Assembly (NCBI GenBank): GCA_900208305.1
Contig: OAPG01000011.1
Coordinates: forward strand, 62,001-126,000
DNA length: 64,000 nt
Reading direction: 5' to 3'
From: Melanopsichium pennsylvanicum
Lineage: Eukaryota > Basidiomycota > Ustilaginomycetes > Ustilaginales
In this document: in pieces, positions 1-10,356 of the stretch
Numbering within the stretch: the stretch's first letter is position 1
How the letters are laid out: every line of letters begins with the position of its first letter
The notes under the pieces: generated by a model
What the model saw: the letters and a program-made list of their open reading frames with translations, nothing else
Database searches by the model: none
What the model was told of the DNA's origin: nothing
Translations under genes and position numbers: made by a program

Positions 1-316
1 GCATATCTCTTCATCAGTCGTGTGATGAACGCCAGTGCCAATGGTATCGTTTGATAATCCCCACTGCATGCTTCCGTTTTGTCTTTCCTCTTCCTCGCAT
101 ATCCACATACCAGTCACATTGTTTCCCCACTGCATTTCGATGAGCATCTTTCCCGTTCCTGTTCGAACGCGTCCACTTCAAGAGAATGAGACCTAAGACA
201 GCTCTTGGCTGAGCTGTTCATTGTGCGTGTCACTGCGGACTGGGTGCACGTCGGGTCACCAAGCGGACCAGTGATGACGTTTGGTCTGACAAAAAGAAAT
301 TGGTGCCAAAAAGGTG
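1..316. other. Left-edge intergenic DNA
   Basis: No coding sequence or RNA other than the tRNA terminator is recognisable up to the tRNA gene. Confidence 0.5.
308..312 (-). terminator. RNA polymerase III terminator (T5)
   Basis: Five consecutive T residues on the minus strand begin 4 nt past the tRNA-Glu discriminator base, the usual Pol III termination signal. Confidence 0.75.
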
Positions 317-417
317 TTCCCGGCCAGGGAATCGAACCCTGATCTGAGCAGTTCCATGGTCCTTTTTAGGGGAACGACTTTGAGAGTGCCCTATACTAAC
401 CATTGTACTAACTGGGA
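317..417 (-). tRNA. tRNA-Glu (anticodon CTC) with 29-nt intron
   Basis: On the minus strand all cloverleaf arms are visible. The 7-bp acceptor stem starts TCCCAGT and ends GCCGGGA, with one A-C mismatch. The D arm carries TAATGG-like loop bases, and the T arm is CAGGG-TTCGATT-CCCTG. The anticodon stem GGGCA pairs with TGCTC only if 29 nt are removed directly after position 37. That is the canonical eukaryotic tRNA intron position, and it leaves the loop CTCTCAC with anticodon CTC (Glu, GAG codons). The mature length is 72 nt before CCA, and CCA is not encoded. The internal promoter B box (GGTTCGATTCC) is intact. Confidence 0.9.
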
Positions 418-554
418 TTTGTACAAAATTAATAAAGGTTATACATATTATAGTATTTTTTGCATTAAGCCACAATCTGTTATAATAAGAAACATTTTGA
501 TCTGGATCGCAAATCTGGCATTTACAACTGAGGCAGGAACCAGAAGGTAACAGT

Positions 555-1130
555 GGTTGTGTTGCTTGCAGTACACCACATCAACAACCACATTTTCTTT
601 TCTTCACAGGACAAGGTGGAGTCTTGCTGTCTTTGCCAGTGGTGCTCTGCTTTGCCCTAGGAACATCCTGAAGCACAACGTCCTTGCTTTTGCTCTTGTT
701 TCTGGTAGTGCTAGGCATTACTCCAGATGGTCTGTCCTGAAAACCTCCATGTTCTTGTGTAGCTTGCCCAATGACTCTCTGCTCCTGCTGCTTTTCCCTT
801 GACTGCCGCCAAAGATGCACTTCAGCTTTGCTGTGGAGAATGTGATTGTCTCAGATATGGACGCCAGTGCTGTTGAGGTTTTTGTCAAAGCATTTAATTA
901 TGTTTTGAGACTTGACTCATTGAATCCAAACACCAGCTTGAGGTCTGTATTGCAGACAGAAGCAGCATCTGCAACAGCAAGTTGTGCTTGGCTAGCAATC
1001 TCAGAGCATGATGGTGGTCTGAGGGCATCAACAGTCCATTAAGGGTCTGTTGCATGCATTGTTGGCCTCCTCAGAGTTATTGGGTCTAATAATTTCAAGT
1101 TCGGAATCTGTTACATCGACAGCGGATGCA
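555..1130 (-). pseudogene. Decayed transposon-like coding stretch (uncertain)
   Basis: On the minus strand the stretch reads as coding-like in successive pieces interrupted by stops and frame changes. From high to low coordinate there is a piece containing SELEIIRPNN, one containing SEIASQAQLAVADAAS, one containing ALTKTSTALASISETITF, and a basic tail ending PVKKRKCGC. The composition differs from the neighbouring genes and no piece is intact. I do not recognise a family. A retroelement ORF is a guess, prompted by the position just upstream of the tRNA-Glu gene on its own strand. Confidence 0.3.
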
Positions 1131-1309
1131 AAGTTCGATACTCAAAATCGCACGAACTTACTTCCGGCCACCGGTTTCAAGGCACCGAGCCTTGGTTGGT
1201 GAGCCGGACAAACTTCCCCACACGGTGAGCATGTTCAACATCATCCGTCTTGATTCCGTGCTCATTATCATCTTTACACACGAGACACCGAAGAGATCTT
1301 CCGTAAAAA

Positions 1310-2497
1310 ATGTTGGACGTCACAGCATCGCGCTTCTACACTACACCGCTTACTACGCCTCCAACCCGCCCGGATGCGACACCGACTCAACGTCGGTATC
1401 ACTACCTTGACCACCGCCCCCCTAGTGGCGTTCCGGAGGTTGCAACGTTGCTACTTCTCCATGGATTTCCCGACTTTTCGCATGGCTGGCGCAACGTCAT
1501 TGCGCCTCTGAAGCTTGCTGGCTTTCGGCTCATCATACCTGACCTGCTGGGGTACGGTCTTAGCTCAGCACCTCCCACTTCCGCCGCCAGCACGGCCGCC
1601 GGGACTGAACCTCGTCTCGCTGAATACGGTGGTAGGGCGATCTCAATCGACCTGAATGGGCTTCTTGATCATGCTAAAGTAGGCGTTGATTCCGAATACG
1701 GTGGATCTCATCTCACTTCGGATGGTAAATATGGTCGAGTCATCGTGTTGTGCCATGACTGGGGTTCGTGGCTGGGCTGGCGCTTTGCCCAATGGTACCC
1801 AGACCGAGTGATGGGTGTTTGCGGCTTGTGCGTACCTTTCCAAGCTCCAACATCCAAGGTCTTGCCCATCGACATGGTACTGCGGAATGTACCTAGCTTC
1901 GGCTATCAAAAGTTCTTCTCCGAGGAACGAAGCACAAAGATTATTGAACAGCATCTCGATCGTTTTCTGGCGATCATCTACATGATCCCCGGTCTGTTCA
2001 GTGCTGATTCTGAGAACGAAGAGGAACTGCGAGACTGGCACCTAGTCGGAAAGCTGGAGAAGCTGATTACGATGCCAGAGTTTTCTGACATTCCGCTCAA
2101 GTATCTAGGCCGAATGATCCTGGACAAGGAGCATCTGGATCACTACATCAACGTCTTCCGCAGTAGAGGCATGGAGGGTCCGCTCAGCTGGTACAGAACG
2201 AGGGAAATCAATTGGCAAGAGGACAGAGCACTGACCTCAAAGACGCTGCCAGAGAGTCTGCCTGCAATGCTGATTATGCCGAGAGATGATGTGGCCGTGC
2301 CGCCGGCGCTGGGAAAGACTATGAAGAAGCACGTTCCACAGACTGAATTTGTTGAGGTGGCAGGCAGCGGGCACTGGGTACAGAACGAAATGCCAGGCGT
2401 GGTGGTGCAGACCTTCAAGCAGTGGGTGGAGCGAAGTGTGCTTCCGAACGAGAAGAAGGGCGGCGGTGTGTTCGGATGGTTGAGGAACAAATTGTAG
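1310..2497 (+). CDS. Alpha/beta hydrolase, epoxide hydrolase type
   Basis: A 395-residue alpha/beta-hydrolase-fold protein of the soluble epoxide hydrolase / haloalkane dehalogenase branch. The HGFPDF oxyanion-hole motif lies at about 51-56. The nucleophile elbow is CHDWGS with Asp150, an aspartate as in epoxide hydrolases rather than a serine. A cap region follows (about 180-290), then an acid in PRDDVAVP (Asp326 or Asp327) and the catalytic His355 in GSGHW. This predicts opening of epoxides to diols through an Asp-ester intermediate; the substrate cannot be told. There is no signal peptide or peroxisomal SKL ending, so it is probably cytosolic. The ATG at 1310 has an A-rich context (AAAAAATG). 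The residues before about 45 are not conserved-looking. Intron-free. Confidence 0.85.
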   Translation: MLDVTASRFYTTPLTTPPTRPDATPTQRRYHYLDHRPPSGVPEVATLLLLHGFPDFSHGWRNVIAPLKLAGFRLIIPDLLGYGLSSAPPTSAASTAAGTEPRLAEYGGRAISIDLNGLLDHAKVGVDSEYGGSHLTSDGKYGRVIVLCHDWGSWLGWRFAQWYPDRVMGVCGLCVPFQAPTSKVLPIDMVLRNVPSFGYQKFFSEERSTKIIEQHLDRFLAIIYMIPGLFSADSENEEELRDWHLVGKLEKLITMPEFSDIPLKYLGRMILDKEHLDHYINVFRSRGMEGPLSWYRTREINWQEDRALTSKTLPESLPAMLIMPRDDVAVPPALGKTMKKHVPQTEFVEVAGSGHWVQNEMPGVVVQTFKQWVERSVLPNEKKGGGVFGWLRNKL

Positions 2498-4999
2498 TCT
2501 AGATCCGCATTACACAATACTTCGAGTCCGAGCCAATTTTGGATGCTCGTAAGGTAAGCTCAGAAGCGAGTACATGCAGCGGAACAAGTTTAAACGCGTT
2601 GAACGTGTGCCCGTGATCTGTGGATCTTTTCTAACTTTAGTCGGCGACATGAAACAGCGCAAGGCTGTGCAAGCAGTGCGGGTTGAATGACTAGAAGTGT
2701 CAAATGGGCTAGTCAATGCCTTGATTCAGAAGTTCTTGGCACGACGGACGGTGGAGACCACGTTGGGAAAGAAAAGTCTTGGTGTTGAATCGAGGCGTAC
2801 GGCAAGTGTGTAGCGGCGAGAAGGGCCACGCGACTGATTGCTGAAACGGTCAGGCACGATATCAACGTGGTGAGTCTTGGCAGCGTCCAGTGAATTGGTC
2901 CTTTGCCCTGTACTACACAGACTCAATCCGGATCACGAGACGGGCTGAGAACGTGAGTCGTTGTAGTGGTGCCGAAACAATGGCTTGACTAACTTAGCGA
3001 CGATGTGGCAAAATCGACCGGTATCGAGAGGATGAGAGAGTCAGGCAGAAACGCATATTTTCCAAGTCGAAGCGATCGAAAGAAGGACAGGGTCGATCTG
3101 GTGGAAGACGCAATGACAGTACGGTCTACGGAAACGACGATATGATGCACACGGAGCGAGGAGTGAGGGGTTTTGCGAGCCGGACGCACTACGTTCTCGA
3201 TAGGGAACAGTCGTCGTCGGAGATGAAGAGAAAAATGATATGAGCTTTTTCTCTGTTACAATGACTTGGCAGTCGAACATTCCGGATTCCGACCATCTCC
3301 GACGTCGGTCAGCCTCATGAACACCATACTAGCTTTGGCATGATGATGAGGGTGGCCGAGATGGATCGTCCCGCTTGTCTTCCAACATGCACATGAGATG
3401 TGCAGGGACCCTTGAGGCGTGAAAACTGAGCAACTCGGGCCCGATATGCTACGGCTGTTGTTGCCGTTGAAACTGGCATGTCCAACTCAAGAGCCAGGAA
3501 CGCGGCTTGAGTGATGAGGCAGCTAGGCATACTGCTCGTGCTTCTCCGTATTTTATTCGTCATATTGCAAGAACGGACAGGAGATTTTTGCTCGACAAGC
3601 GCTGCAGTTGTAAATTACATGCCGATAAGGGGTGTCACGCGATGCAGAGTAGCATAAGTGGTGCCAGAGCCATACTGGATCAATTGCAGCTCAATCGCCT
3701 CTGAATTTCGAGTTCACGAAGCCATGTCTCAAAAGGGTGCTACAGTCCACGAGTCAAAGGTAGGATAAGGTTAGCTCTTGTCAGCGTAAACACGAAAAGT
3801 GGAACTATTCGGGACAAGCCTAGACTCGTGTGAATCTCTTGTGTCGGGTAGTATTAGTTCAGTAGAGTGGCTACAGTATGTTTGACGGCTGAAAAAGATT
3901 TCCTCAGCAGACTAGCGCGCGTACCGCCTGTTGCGGGTCATCCGACCAATGTGAAGTTGTCCTCGACAGAGCCTCTCATCCTCCTCTACCTCTTGAGCTT
4001 ACAGTAAACTGCAGGCGTAACAATGTTGTGACTTATGAAAAAAGAATCGTTGCGGGTGGGAAATTAATGCCACGCTTTAATTTGATTCTGTCTACAGGAC
4101 GAATGAAGGTGCGACGTTTTGGTTGCCTTTCGACATTATTTGAGTCGCTTGGTTAGTGTAAATTACTATAATTTTACGTAGAGCATTTGCTGTACCTGAG
4201 TATTTAATTAATTTCAATCCAAATCTGGCTTTGCAACACTGATGACGTGCAGCAGCAAAAAAAAAAAAAAAGTCCAGATCTTTAGACTTGTTTCCACACA
4301 GGCCACACCGTCATTCCTGCATACGCTGCATCTTGTTTAGTTTCTCTCACATGTCAACACAGCTTTAGTGTACAGTATGTGTGTGTGTGCGTGTGACTCT
4401 TCCTCTCTTTTTCTGCATCGGCACCCCGCTTCCGCCCCGCTCTGTTTCCAAATATTGTCTCTTCTGGGCAGGCTTACAGTACCTTCGACCTTGGCGGCTC
4501 TGTCAAAATACCTCTTCTTTGACCAGGACACTATACTGTAAATTCACTGTAATGTAACTTATTTAATTCTCTACTGCACAGCAACTTGGCCTCGGTATCT
4601 TCTCCCTTTTCTTCCCTTTGCCTTCCGCTCCGGAGCGCGGTTACGCCTCTCGAAGTTACAGATCACTTATCTCCTGCTGGCTTCTACCACTTGTTTCCTG
4701 GTCCGCTTCCCCCGCTCTAACGACATAGCAGCCCTCTGTCCTCTTTCACCGTCATCTCCACCATCTCATAACGTTACACTGGCGTCTCGGTCCCCACTTC
4801 TTGCGACCCCTTCACTACCATCGTCGCAATCTATCATCCATCATCCTGACGCAGGTCACGATCACCACCAACCCCGTGACGATCAATCATTCCGTATTTT
4901 GATCTGCACCGACTGATACCGGGCTTACCACACTCGCATCTCTTTCAGTCACGTCTTTGCTCCCGCCGATTGTCCTGTTTTCGGGCACACTCAATCACA
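2498..4999. other. Intergenic region, about 2.5 kb
   Basis: No gene is supported; the short open frames here look random. The region holds several copies of the TACAGTA/TACTGTA heptamer (3872, 4010, 4371, 4475, 4534), a short A-run near 4258 and a GT-rich run at about 4377-4395. From about 4560 to 4999 it is strongly pyrimidine-rich, which fits the promoter and 5' leader of the ubiquitin-fold gene downstream. Confidence 0.5.
4153..4169 (+). repeat. 17-nt dispersed repeat, copy 1
   Basis: TTAGTGTAAATTACTAT is identical to 33786-33802. It lies in AT-rich intergenic DNA. Confidence 0.7.
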
Positions 5000-5632
5000 A
5001 TGCACGCCACAGAAAAGAGTCGTCACTCGACCTGCTCCACAGACGCTGGCTCGTCCCATAGCCACCAAGATACACGCCTCACACACGTCGTATCCACTCA
5101 GTCCACCATCTTTAACGACCCAAAGCTAAAGGAATCCGAGCCCTCGCTTTTTTTCTCCACTTCTGACGCTGCCCAAGCTCGCAGCCCCGTCACGACGTCG
5201 TCACCTCAAACCTCATCTACTCCATCACGCACCCTCGCCTCGACCTCGGCAGTATACCTCAACACTCTCCTGGTCAGCGGACAACGCAAATCATGGAAAT
5301 TCTCCTCTGGTGACACTGTAGAGGCGGTGCGAAACCACATATTCCTTAATTGGCCCGAGTCCTGGCCTCAACCCAAACCCGAGTCTGCTGCCTACCTCAG
5401 GCTGCTACACCTAGGTCACATTTTGGATAATCCAGACATCACGCTTGCCAGCAGAGGTTGCAAAGCGGGTGCGACCACAGTGGTTCACGTCATCATCAGA
5501 AGTGTACCTCCACCAGAGCCCGTCAAGGACGAGCCGCAGTCTCCCGTCAAGGGTGTTTCAAATGCGAGGACGGTCAGAAACGCAAGGCAGCACGACGAAG
5601 TTTCGTCCGGTTGTGCTTGTGTCATTTGCTGA
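5000..5632 (+). CDS. Prenylated ubiquitin-fold protein, UBL3/MUB type
   Basis: A 210-residue protein. Residues 1-80 are Ser/Thr-rich and low in complexity. Residues about 85-168 match the ubiquitin-like fold of the UBL3/MUB (membrane-anchored ubiquitin-fold) family, with VYLNTLLVSGQ opening the first strand, a WPESWP segment, and RLLHLGHILDN where these proteins carry a RLI-x-G-x-x-L motif. The C-terminus is CACVIC: Cys207 in CVIC is a CaaX prenylation box, and Cys205 could be palmitoylated. The family is known to be lipid-anchored at the plasma membrane rather than conjugated. The ATG at 5000 (ATCACAATG) is the first good start; the frame is open about 30 nt further upstream but without an ATG. 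It converges on MAK11 with 234 bp between stop codons. The long N-terminal extension is unusual for the family. Confidence 0.8.
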   Translation: MHATEKSRHSTCSTDAGSSHSHQDTRLTHVVSTQSTIFNDPKLKESEPSLFFSTSDAAQARSPVTTSSPQTSSTPSRTLASTSAVYLNTLLVSGQRKSWKFSSGDTVEAVRNHIFLNWPESWPQPKPESAAYLRLLHLGHILDNPDITLASRGCKAGATTVVHVIIRSVPPPEPVKDEPQSPVKGVSNARTVRNARQHDEVSSGCACVIC

Positions 5633-5866
5633 GTTCCCGGATCCCTTCTTTCAACGCATACCAGCATTTCTGCATCTCTAATCGGTCTCCATCTCGCACG
5701 CGCATATGGTTCTCCTCTTCTCTTTGGCATGTGACTTTGCTTCCGCAATTTGCTCTCTGCATACTCAGCCTGTATTTTTATCTCGGTCTTCTGGTTCGTG
5801 TACTATCATCACACGCACATTCTCCGCACTGCTCAAATCTGGTGCCAGTGCAGCCAAGGAATGAAT

Positions 5867-7843
5867 CTATTCAATCTCAACGTCATCTTCGTCCCCGCCT
5901 TCCTCTTCTTCCTCTTCCTCTTCTTCCTCTTCCTCTTCTTCCTCTTCCTCTTCTTCCTCTTCCTCTTCTTCCTCTTCCTCTTCTTCCTCTTCCTCTTCTT
6001 CCTCATCATCCCCGACATCGTTGTCGAATTTCTCGTCAACCAGATCGATCTCATCACTGTTGAGCAAGCCTTCGAGCTCTTCCAGATCAAGTCCTTTTTC
6101 CTGAGCGTCCTTGAGGGCACGTTCGAGCGCCTTGAGCTCTTCATCTTCAGCTCCCAAATCCACCTCGTCGTCGTCACTATCATCCTCTTGCAAACGCTCT
6201 TCCTCATGACCGCTTCCAAGCATATCGGCGTCCGCTTCCTCTAGATCTTGATCAGCATTCGCAGATGCATTGCTGGGCACACCAACAGCGGTCAAGCAGG
6301 TGAGACGAGTTCCATTGGTGTCGAATTCGGCGTTGCTCTCGACGGAAACCACTTGATCGGCGAACTCTGATAATGTTGGTTGCTGCGAGGAAAGACTGTT
6401 GACGATGGTGCTGAGGTCGAAAGTGCGAATGAAACCATCGGAAGAGATGGTGACGGCAACGTACGATTTGGCTGCAGCTTCGCCCTTGCTGTTCTTAGAA
6501 GGTGAGACTGTAATGGGTAGAACTGTGACCGATCGCACTCTGTTTTTGTGTCCCACCAAACGACCGACTTCCACCAATGGTGCCATATCCTCTTGGTCAT
6601 CGTCGGATTCGTCCTCACTCTGCTCTTCGTCGTCAGAGCCTTGCGCATTCTTAGCAGCCTTTGGCGTGTGAGATTTCGCCTCCTCAGTAACGCTCGCGTC
6701 CAGGTCAAAGATCTTAACGATCCCTACTTCGAGTCCAGCAAACAATAGTTCCCTTTCCTTACCCTTGTTGTCCTTGACCCTGAAGAAACACACATCACCG
6801 ATCCTGCTCTTCTCCTCCAATTCGGCCACCTTTGTCATATCCGTGCCGAAGATCATTGCCTGTCTATATGCCAACACTACGAACCTCTTTCCCGTAGTAT
6901 CCCACTTGACCAAATCGGCTTCGATTCCGATTCTGGTCGATGCAGCTGCTTGTCCGCGCATCAGATCCCACATTCTGATCGTCCTATCGCTACCGACACT
7001 CAGTGCAAGCCTTCCGGTTGGGTGGGGAGAGGCAGAGTTGATGCGACCAATGTGACCTTTCAACGTACGGAGCAAAGCCCAGTCACGAGTGCGGTAGAGG
7101 TTGATGTTGGAATCAGCCGATGTGGTGAGGAGGTATGTACGCGAAGCGAAGACGAGCGAAGTGATGGTACCTTGGTGACCGGTGAGTTGACCCACTTCGC
7201 GTTGCTTTCTAAGATCCCATACTTTGACAATCTCATCCGTGCCACCGGTGGCAAGCCATTTCGAGTCGGCACCTGCTGTAGCGACTGTGCGAATGGAAGA
7301 AATATGTGCAGGAAAAGTAAAAATTGGCTTGAGCGCTACATTGAAAGCTGCAGCAGAAGCAGATGGGACGTGGGTCGAGGCAGGTTCGACAGTCGCCTCG
7401 AGACCGTACAAAAGGCGTTCGTACGAGCCAGCAACGATCTTGAAGCTAGAGGTGGGCTGAGGTGATTTGATGAGTACGGCTGCTGGTTGTTGAGTACCGC
7501 TCAAGGCGGCGCCTTTGGCCTTGTTGTTGTGTTGGGCTTTTTTTTTACGCAGAAAGTTTTCGCTGGCCTCTGCGGCACGGCGTGCAGCAGCTGCAGCATC
7601 CTTTTGTTTGAGTGCAGAAGCCTTCTTTGCCTGGATGAATTCATGCTTTGTTTTTGGCTTGGGATCGTCTTTGGGGCGTGTTCGTTGCGGGATGGGCTTC
7701 TTTGTGGGCTTGGAGGCTTCCTGCTGGTCTGAGCGAGCCTTCTTGGTGGACTTGCGGTAAACAGTTGCAGAGGGGCCGGAGCCTGCATTGCGAGATGCGC
7801 CTACGCCGCCGTCGTTATGTCTGGCACGTTTCTGACCCGCCAT
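5867..7843 (-). CDS. MAK11: MAK11/PAK1IP1-like WD40 protein, 60S ribosome biogenesis
   Basis: A 658-residue protein. Residues 1-110 are Lys/Arg/Ala-rich, a likely nucleolar targeting region. WD40 repeats cover about 135-505. They start with AGSYERLLYG, typical of the Mak11 family, continue with WD motifs KVWDL (207-211) and RMWDL (290-294), and include the family-like segment KSRIGDVCFF. The tail is acidic and ends with 35 uninterrupted glutamates (614-648) followed by GGDEDDVEIE. Mak11 is known in yeast to act in nuclear 60S subunit maturation, and human PAK1IP1 is its orthologue. The ATG at 7843 lies in an AATCATGG context and the stop is TAG. Intron-free. The poly-Glu tail is longer than I would expect for the family and is encoded by a 15-bp tandem repeat. 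Confidence 0.85.
   Translation of the reverse strand: MAGQKRARHNDGGVGASRNAGSGPSATVYRKSTKKARSDQQEASKPTKKPIPQRTRPKDDPKPKTKHEFIQAKKASALKQKDAAAAARRAAEASENFLRKKKAQHNNKAKGAALSGTQQPAAVLIKSPQPTSSFKIVAGSYERLLYGLEATVEPASTHVPSASAAAFNVALKPIFTFPAHISSIRTVATAGADSKWLATGGTDEIVKVWDLRKQREVGQLTGHQGTITSLVFASRTYLLTTSADSNINLYRTRDWALLRTLKGHIGRINSASPHPTGRLALSVGSDRTIRMWDLMRGQAAASTRIGIEADLVKWDTTGKRFVVLAYRQAMIFGTDMTKVAELEEKSRIGDVCFFRVKDNKGKERELLFAGLEVGIVKIFDLDASVTEEAKSHTPKAAKNAQGSDDEEQSEDESDDDQEDMAPLVEVGRLVGHKNRVRSVTVLPITVSPSKNSKGEAAAKSYVAVTISSDGFIRTFDLSTIVNSLSSQQPTLSEFADQVVSVESNAEFDTNGTRLTCLTAVGVPSNASANADQDLEEADADMLGSGHEEERLQEDDSDDDEVDLGAEDEELKALERALKDAQEKGLDLEELEGLLNSDEIDLVDEKFDNDVGDDEEEEEEEEEEEEEEEEEEEEEEEEEEEEEEEEEEEGGDEDDVEIE
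5900..6004 (-). repeat. Tandem repeat encoding 35 glutamates in MAK11
   Basis: A GAG/GAA tract of 105 bp with a 15-bp period (plus-strand unit CCTCTTCCTCTTCTT), repeated about seven times without a break in frame. The 15-bp order of GAG and GAA codons is preserved, which indicates growth by unit duplication. Confidence 0.9.
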
Positions 7844-10356
7844 GATTATTAATTGATGGTGGTCCTGCCGGTATTGATGGATAGCAAGGAAAGATTGATG
7901 TTTCTAGAGCGTTGTCAGAGGCTGCGAGTTGTAGAAATTCGAGAAGAGCTGATTGCTTTGGGATGCATTTAGAGGCAAATTTTCTTTTCTAACGCATAAT
8001 TTCTCGGAAATCGGATACGAATAAAAATTTTCGATCTAACAGCTCGAAAGTTAGCGAACATGTTGGACGACAAGGAGCAAATGGTTTGAGCGACTCTTAA
8101 GACGGCGCCTCGACAGCGCCAATAATTGTGTTACCAAAATGCATCTCTACTGACAAAACAAGTTCAGAATACAAAGCAACCTTTAGCTGTGTGAAAATCT
8201 CAGATTTGGCCGAGGCAAACATGAACTATCAAGATTCAAAAGACGTTGAGCCAAGCAATCAAGTAAAGCTGGCAGAAATCGGCTATTATTGGGTAGAATG
8301 ATCGGCGACAAGCATAAGCGAAGTTGAGCAGAACATTGCAAGCAACCAAGAGATTCACATAATAACAAAGGCAAGTAGAGAGAATAATCTAGTCAGAAAA
8401 TAAAGGGGGCTCCAAAATCCAAAACATTGCTCAAGTAAATTTTTAAAAAAAAAACATAAGTCTGTCGTCGCACCTCAAGAGACTTGATGCTTTGACAATT
8501 CTTGTTCAACTCATTTATCCAATTCGCGCCCTGTTGCAGTATTGCTTACGGTACACCAGAGTGTAGCAGCTTTTCACGCGGTCTATTAATAAAACAAGAC
8601 GTCAAGCTTTGGCCTGTAACGCCGTATACGCTCGGAAATCATAGTCCGAGCATCTACTGAGGCAAGCTCTGCCGTCTCGATGATCAGCAAGCCGAGATTT
8701 GATGCGGTGTCTGAACTTTATGCCACGTTTTTCCCCCCCCTTTTCTTTTCTTAAACGATGGATTCAAACAGCGAGACAAGGAGCGGGTGAGAATGAAACC
8801 TGGCGGCTTTGTCGTCGCCCTTGTTGTTATTTTTGATGCTATGATTATTGAGGTGGGCTGTTAGAAGGGGCGTGCGTGTACATGCACATGCGCGTCTTTT
8901 GCAGTCAATTGTGTGAAGCGTGCTTCGGTGTTCTTGCGTGTTTTCTGGTGTTGTTGTTGTTGTTGTTAGTTCAAGAAGAAAAAAAAAGAAAGAAGGGTTC
9001 AACTGAAATCTTAATTACAAATATGTAACATACTTTAAATTTTTATTACAAAGCAAACAAAGGTTGCTTTACCAAAGACAGGACTAAGAAAGGGCCGAAT
9101 ACGATTTTTATTAATATTGATCTCACAAAAGATCTGCGGTTTCAAAGCAAACGTTGCATGCGAACGACACATGTTGGATGAGCTGTCGTTTCACGCAAAC
9201 CAGCACCAAAAAGCAGCAGTTGCTCTGTGCATATCGTGTGCCTCCTCTCTCTGCGCTATTGCCGTCGTTGATGCCACCGTACTATTCCTGAATCATGCAG
9301 CTTTGTTCTTGTTCTCGTGAGCTACTCGACATCTTTTGACGCCGTGATCTGCGATAAGTGGTGCCCTTCTTGGCTGCTGCACCGGCAGCATCGCATCGGT
9401 TCACTGGCTTCCCTGTAACACCCTCAAATCTGCGCAGTAGCATAATTCAGCACCTAACCCTTTCCTTCCACTTCTAAATCCTGTTTGAATGCATTCCACG
9501 CTATCGTAGACTACGAGAGACTATAGTAAGCTCTTTTCATGTCTAAAGCCATCATTGCACCCAGGTGTTACAAATGGATGAACGACTTTGTTGTGCGACA
9601 CAAGATGCCAGACGCTTAATTCTAGATATCCTGATATTGCTACATGGCGTAAGTGCGATCCTGATGCCGCAACCTTGTGACTTGAAAAAATTGCTTCATC
9701 TCGCCGTGCATCTGCCCCTTACATTTGAGCAGCTCCTACATACATGCCTCTATTCAGATATCCATTCACCCTCACCATCTTTCAACTCACCATTTTGTGT
9801 TCTCCATTTCTCAACCGTCTCTCCCATCACTTCCTTCTACACCCCCTCCCCTCCACCTTTCTCTTTGCACGCATTCATGTCCCTCTGGCGCTCGTTTCTT
9901 CAATTCGTCTTACTGCTCCAACACTCTCTCTTGCCCTTCTTCTCTCTTCCTCTGCACCCGTCTGTTTCAGTCTCTTTTGCTCCAGTTTTTCTTAGGAATC
10001 TTCGACATTACTCCTTGCGCTGGTCATCCTCGTCATCGTTTACAAAGCAGGCCATCATCGTTTTAAAGCCTCGACAGAGTTGTTGCTTGATCTACATCTA
10101 CATTTTTTCCCTTTCTTTTTTCATCGTGAAGCTTTCGGTGCCCGTCACCACCAACCGTGCTTGCGGACTGTCCGTGTTCTCTCGTCTAGCACCTTCTCAC
10201 GATCACTCCAAACTTCGGAAACGTATCGCACGACAGGCTCTTCAACACTCGCATTCGACAGGCTAATGCGGCACGCTACCACGCATTGTAGTCAGCAATC
10301 TTGATTAGCCCTCTCGCTGCCTCACCTTCTGAGCGCCAGAGCAGTACCGCTTCAAC
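7844..10356. other. Intergenic region, about 2.5 kb
   Basis: No supported gene. It holds a TTG microsatellite near 8950-8967 and AT-rich DNA around 9000-9120. From about 9720 to 10350 it is a long pyrimidine-rich stretch, read here as promoter and 5' leader of the large RA-PH gene. Open frames in that stretch are Ser/Leu/His/Pro-rich by composition and are not treated as genes. Confidence 0.5.

Noticed and set aside
5900..6004. Regularly spaced short repeats considered as a CRISPR-like array
   Set aside because: Contiguous 15-bp coding repeat without spacers, in a eukaryotic gene.
9565..10304. Plus-strand Ser/Leu/His-rich frames
   Set aside because: They reflect the pyrimidine-rich leader before the RA-PH gene.
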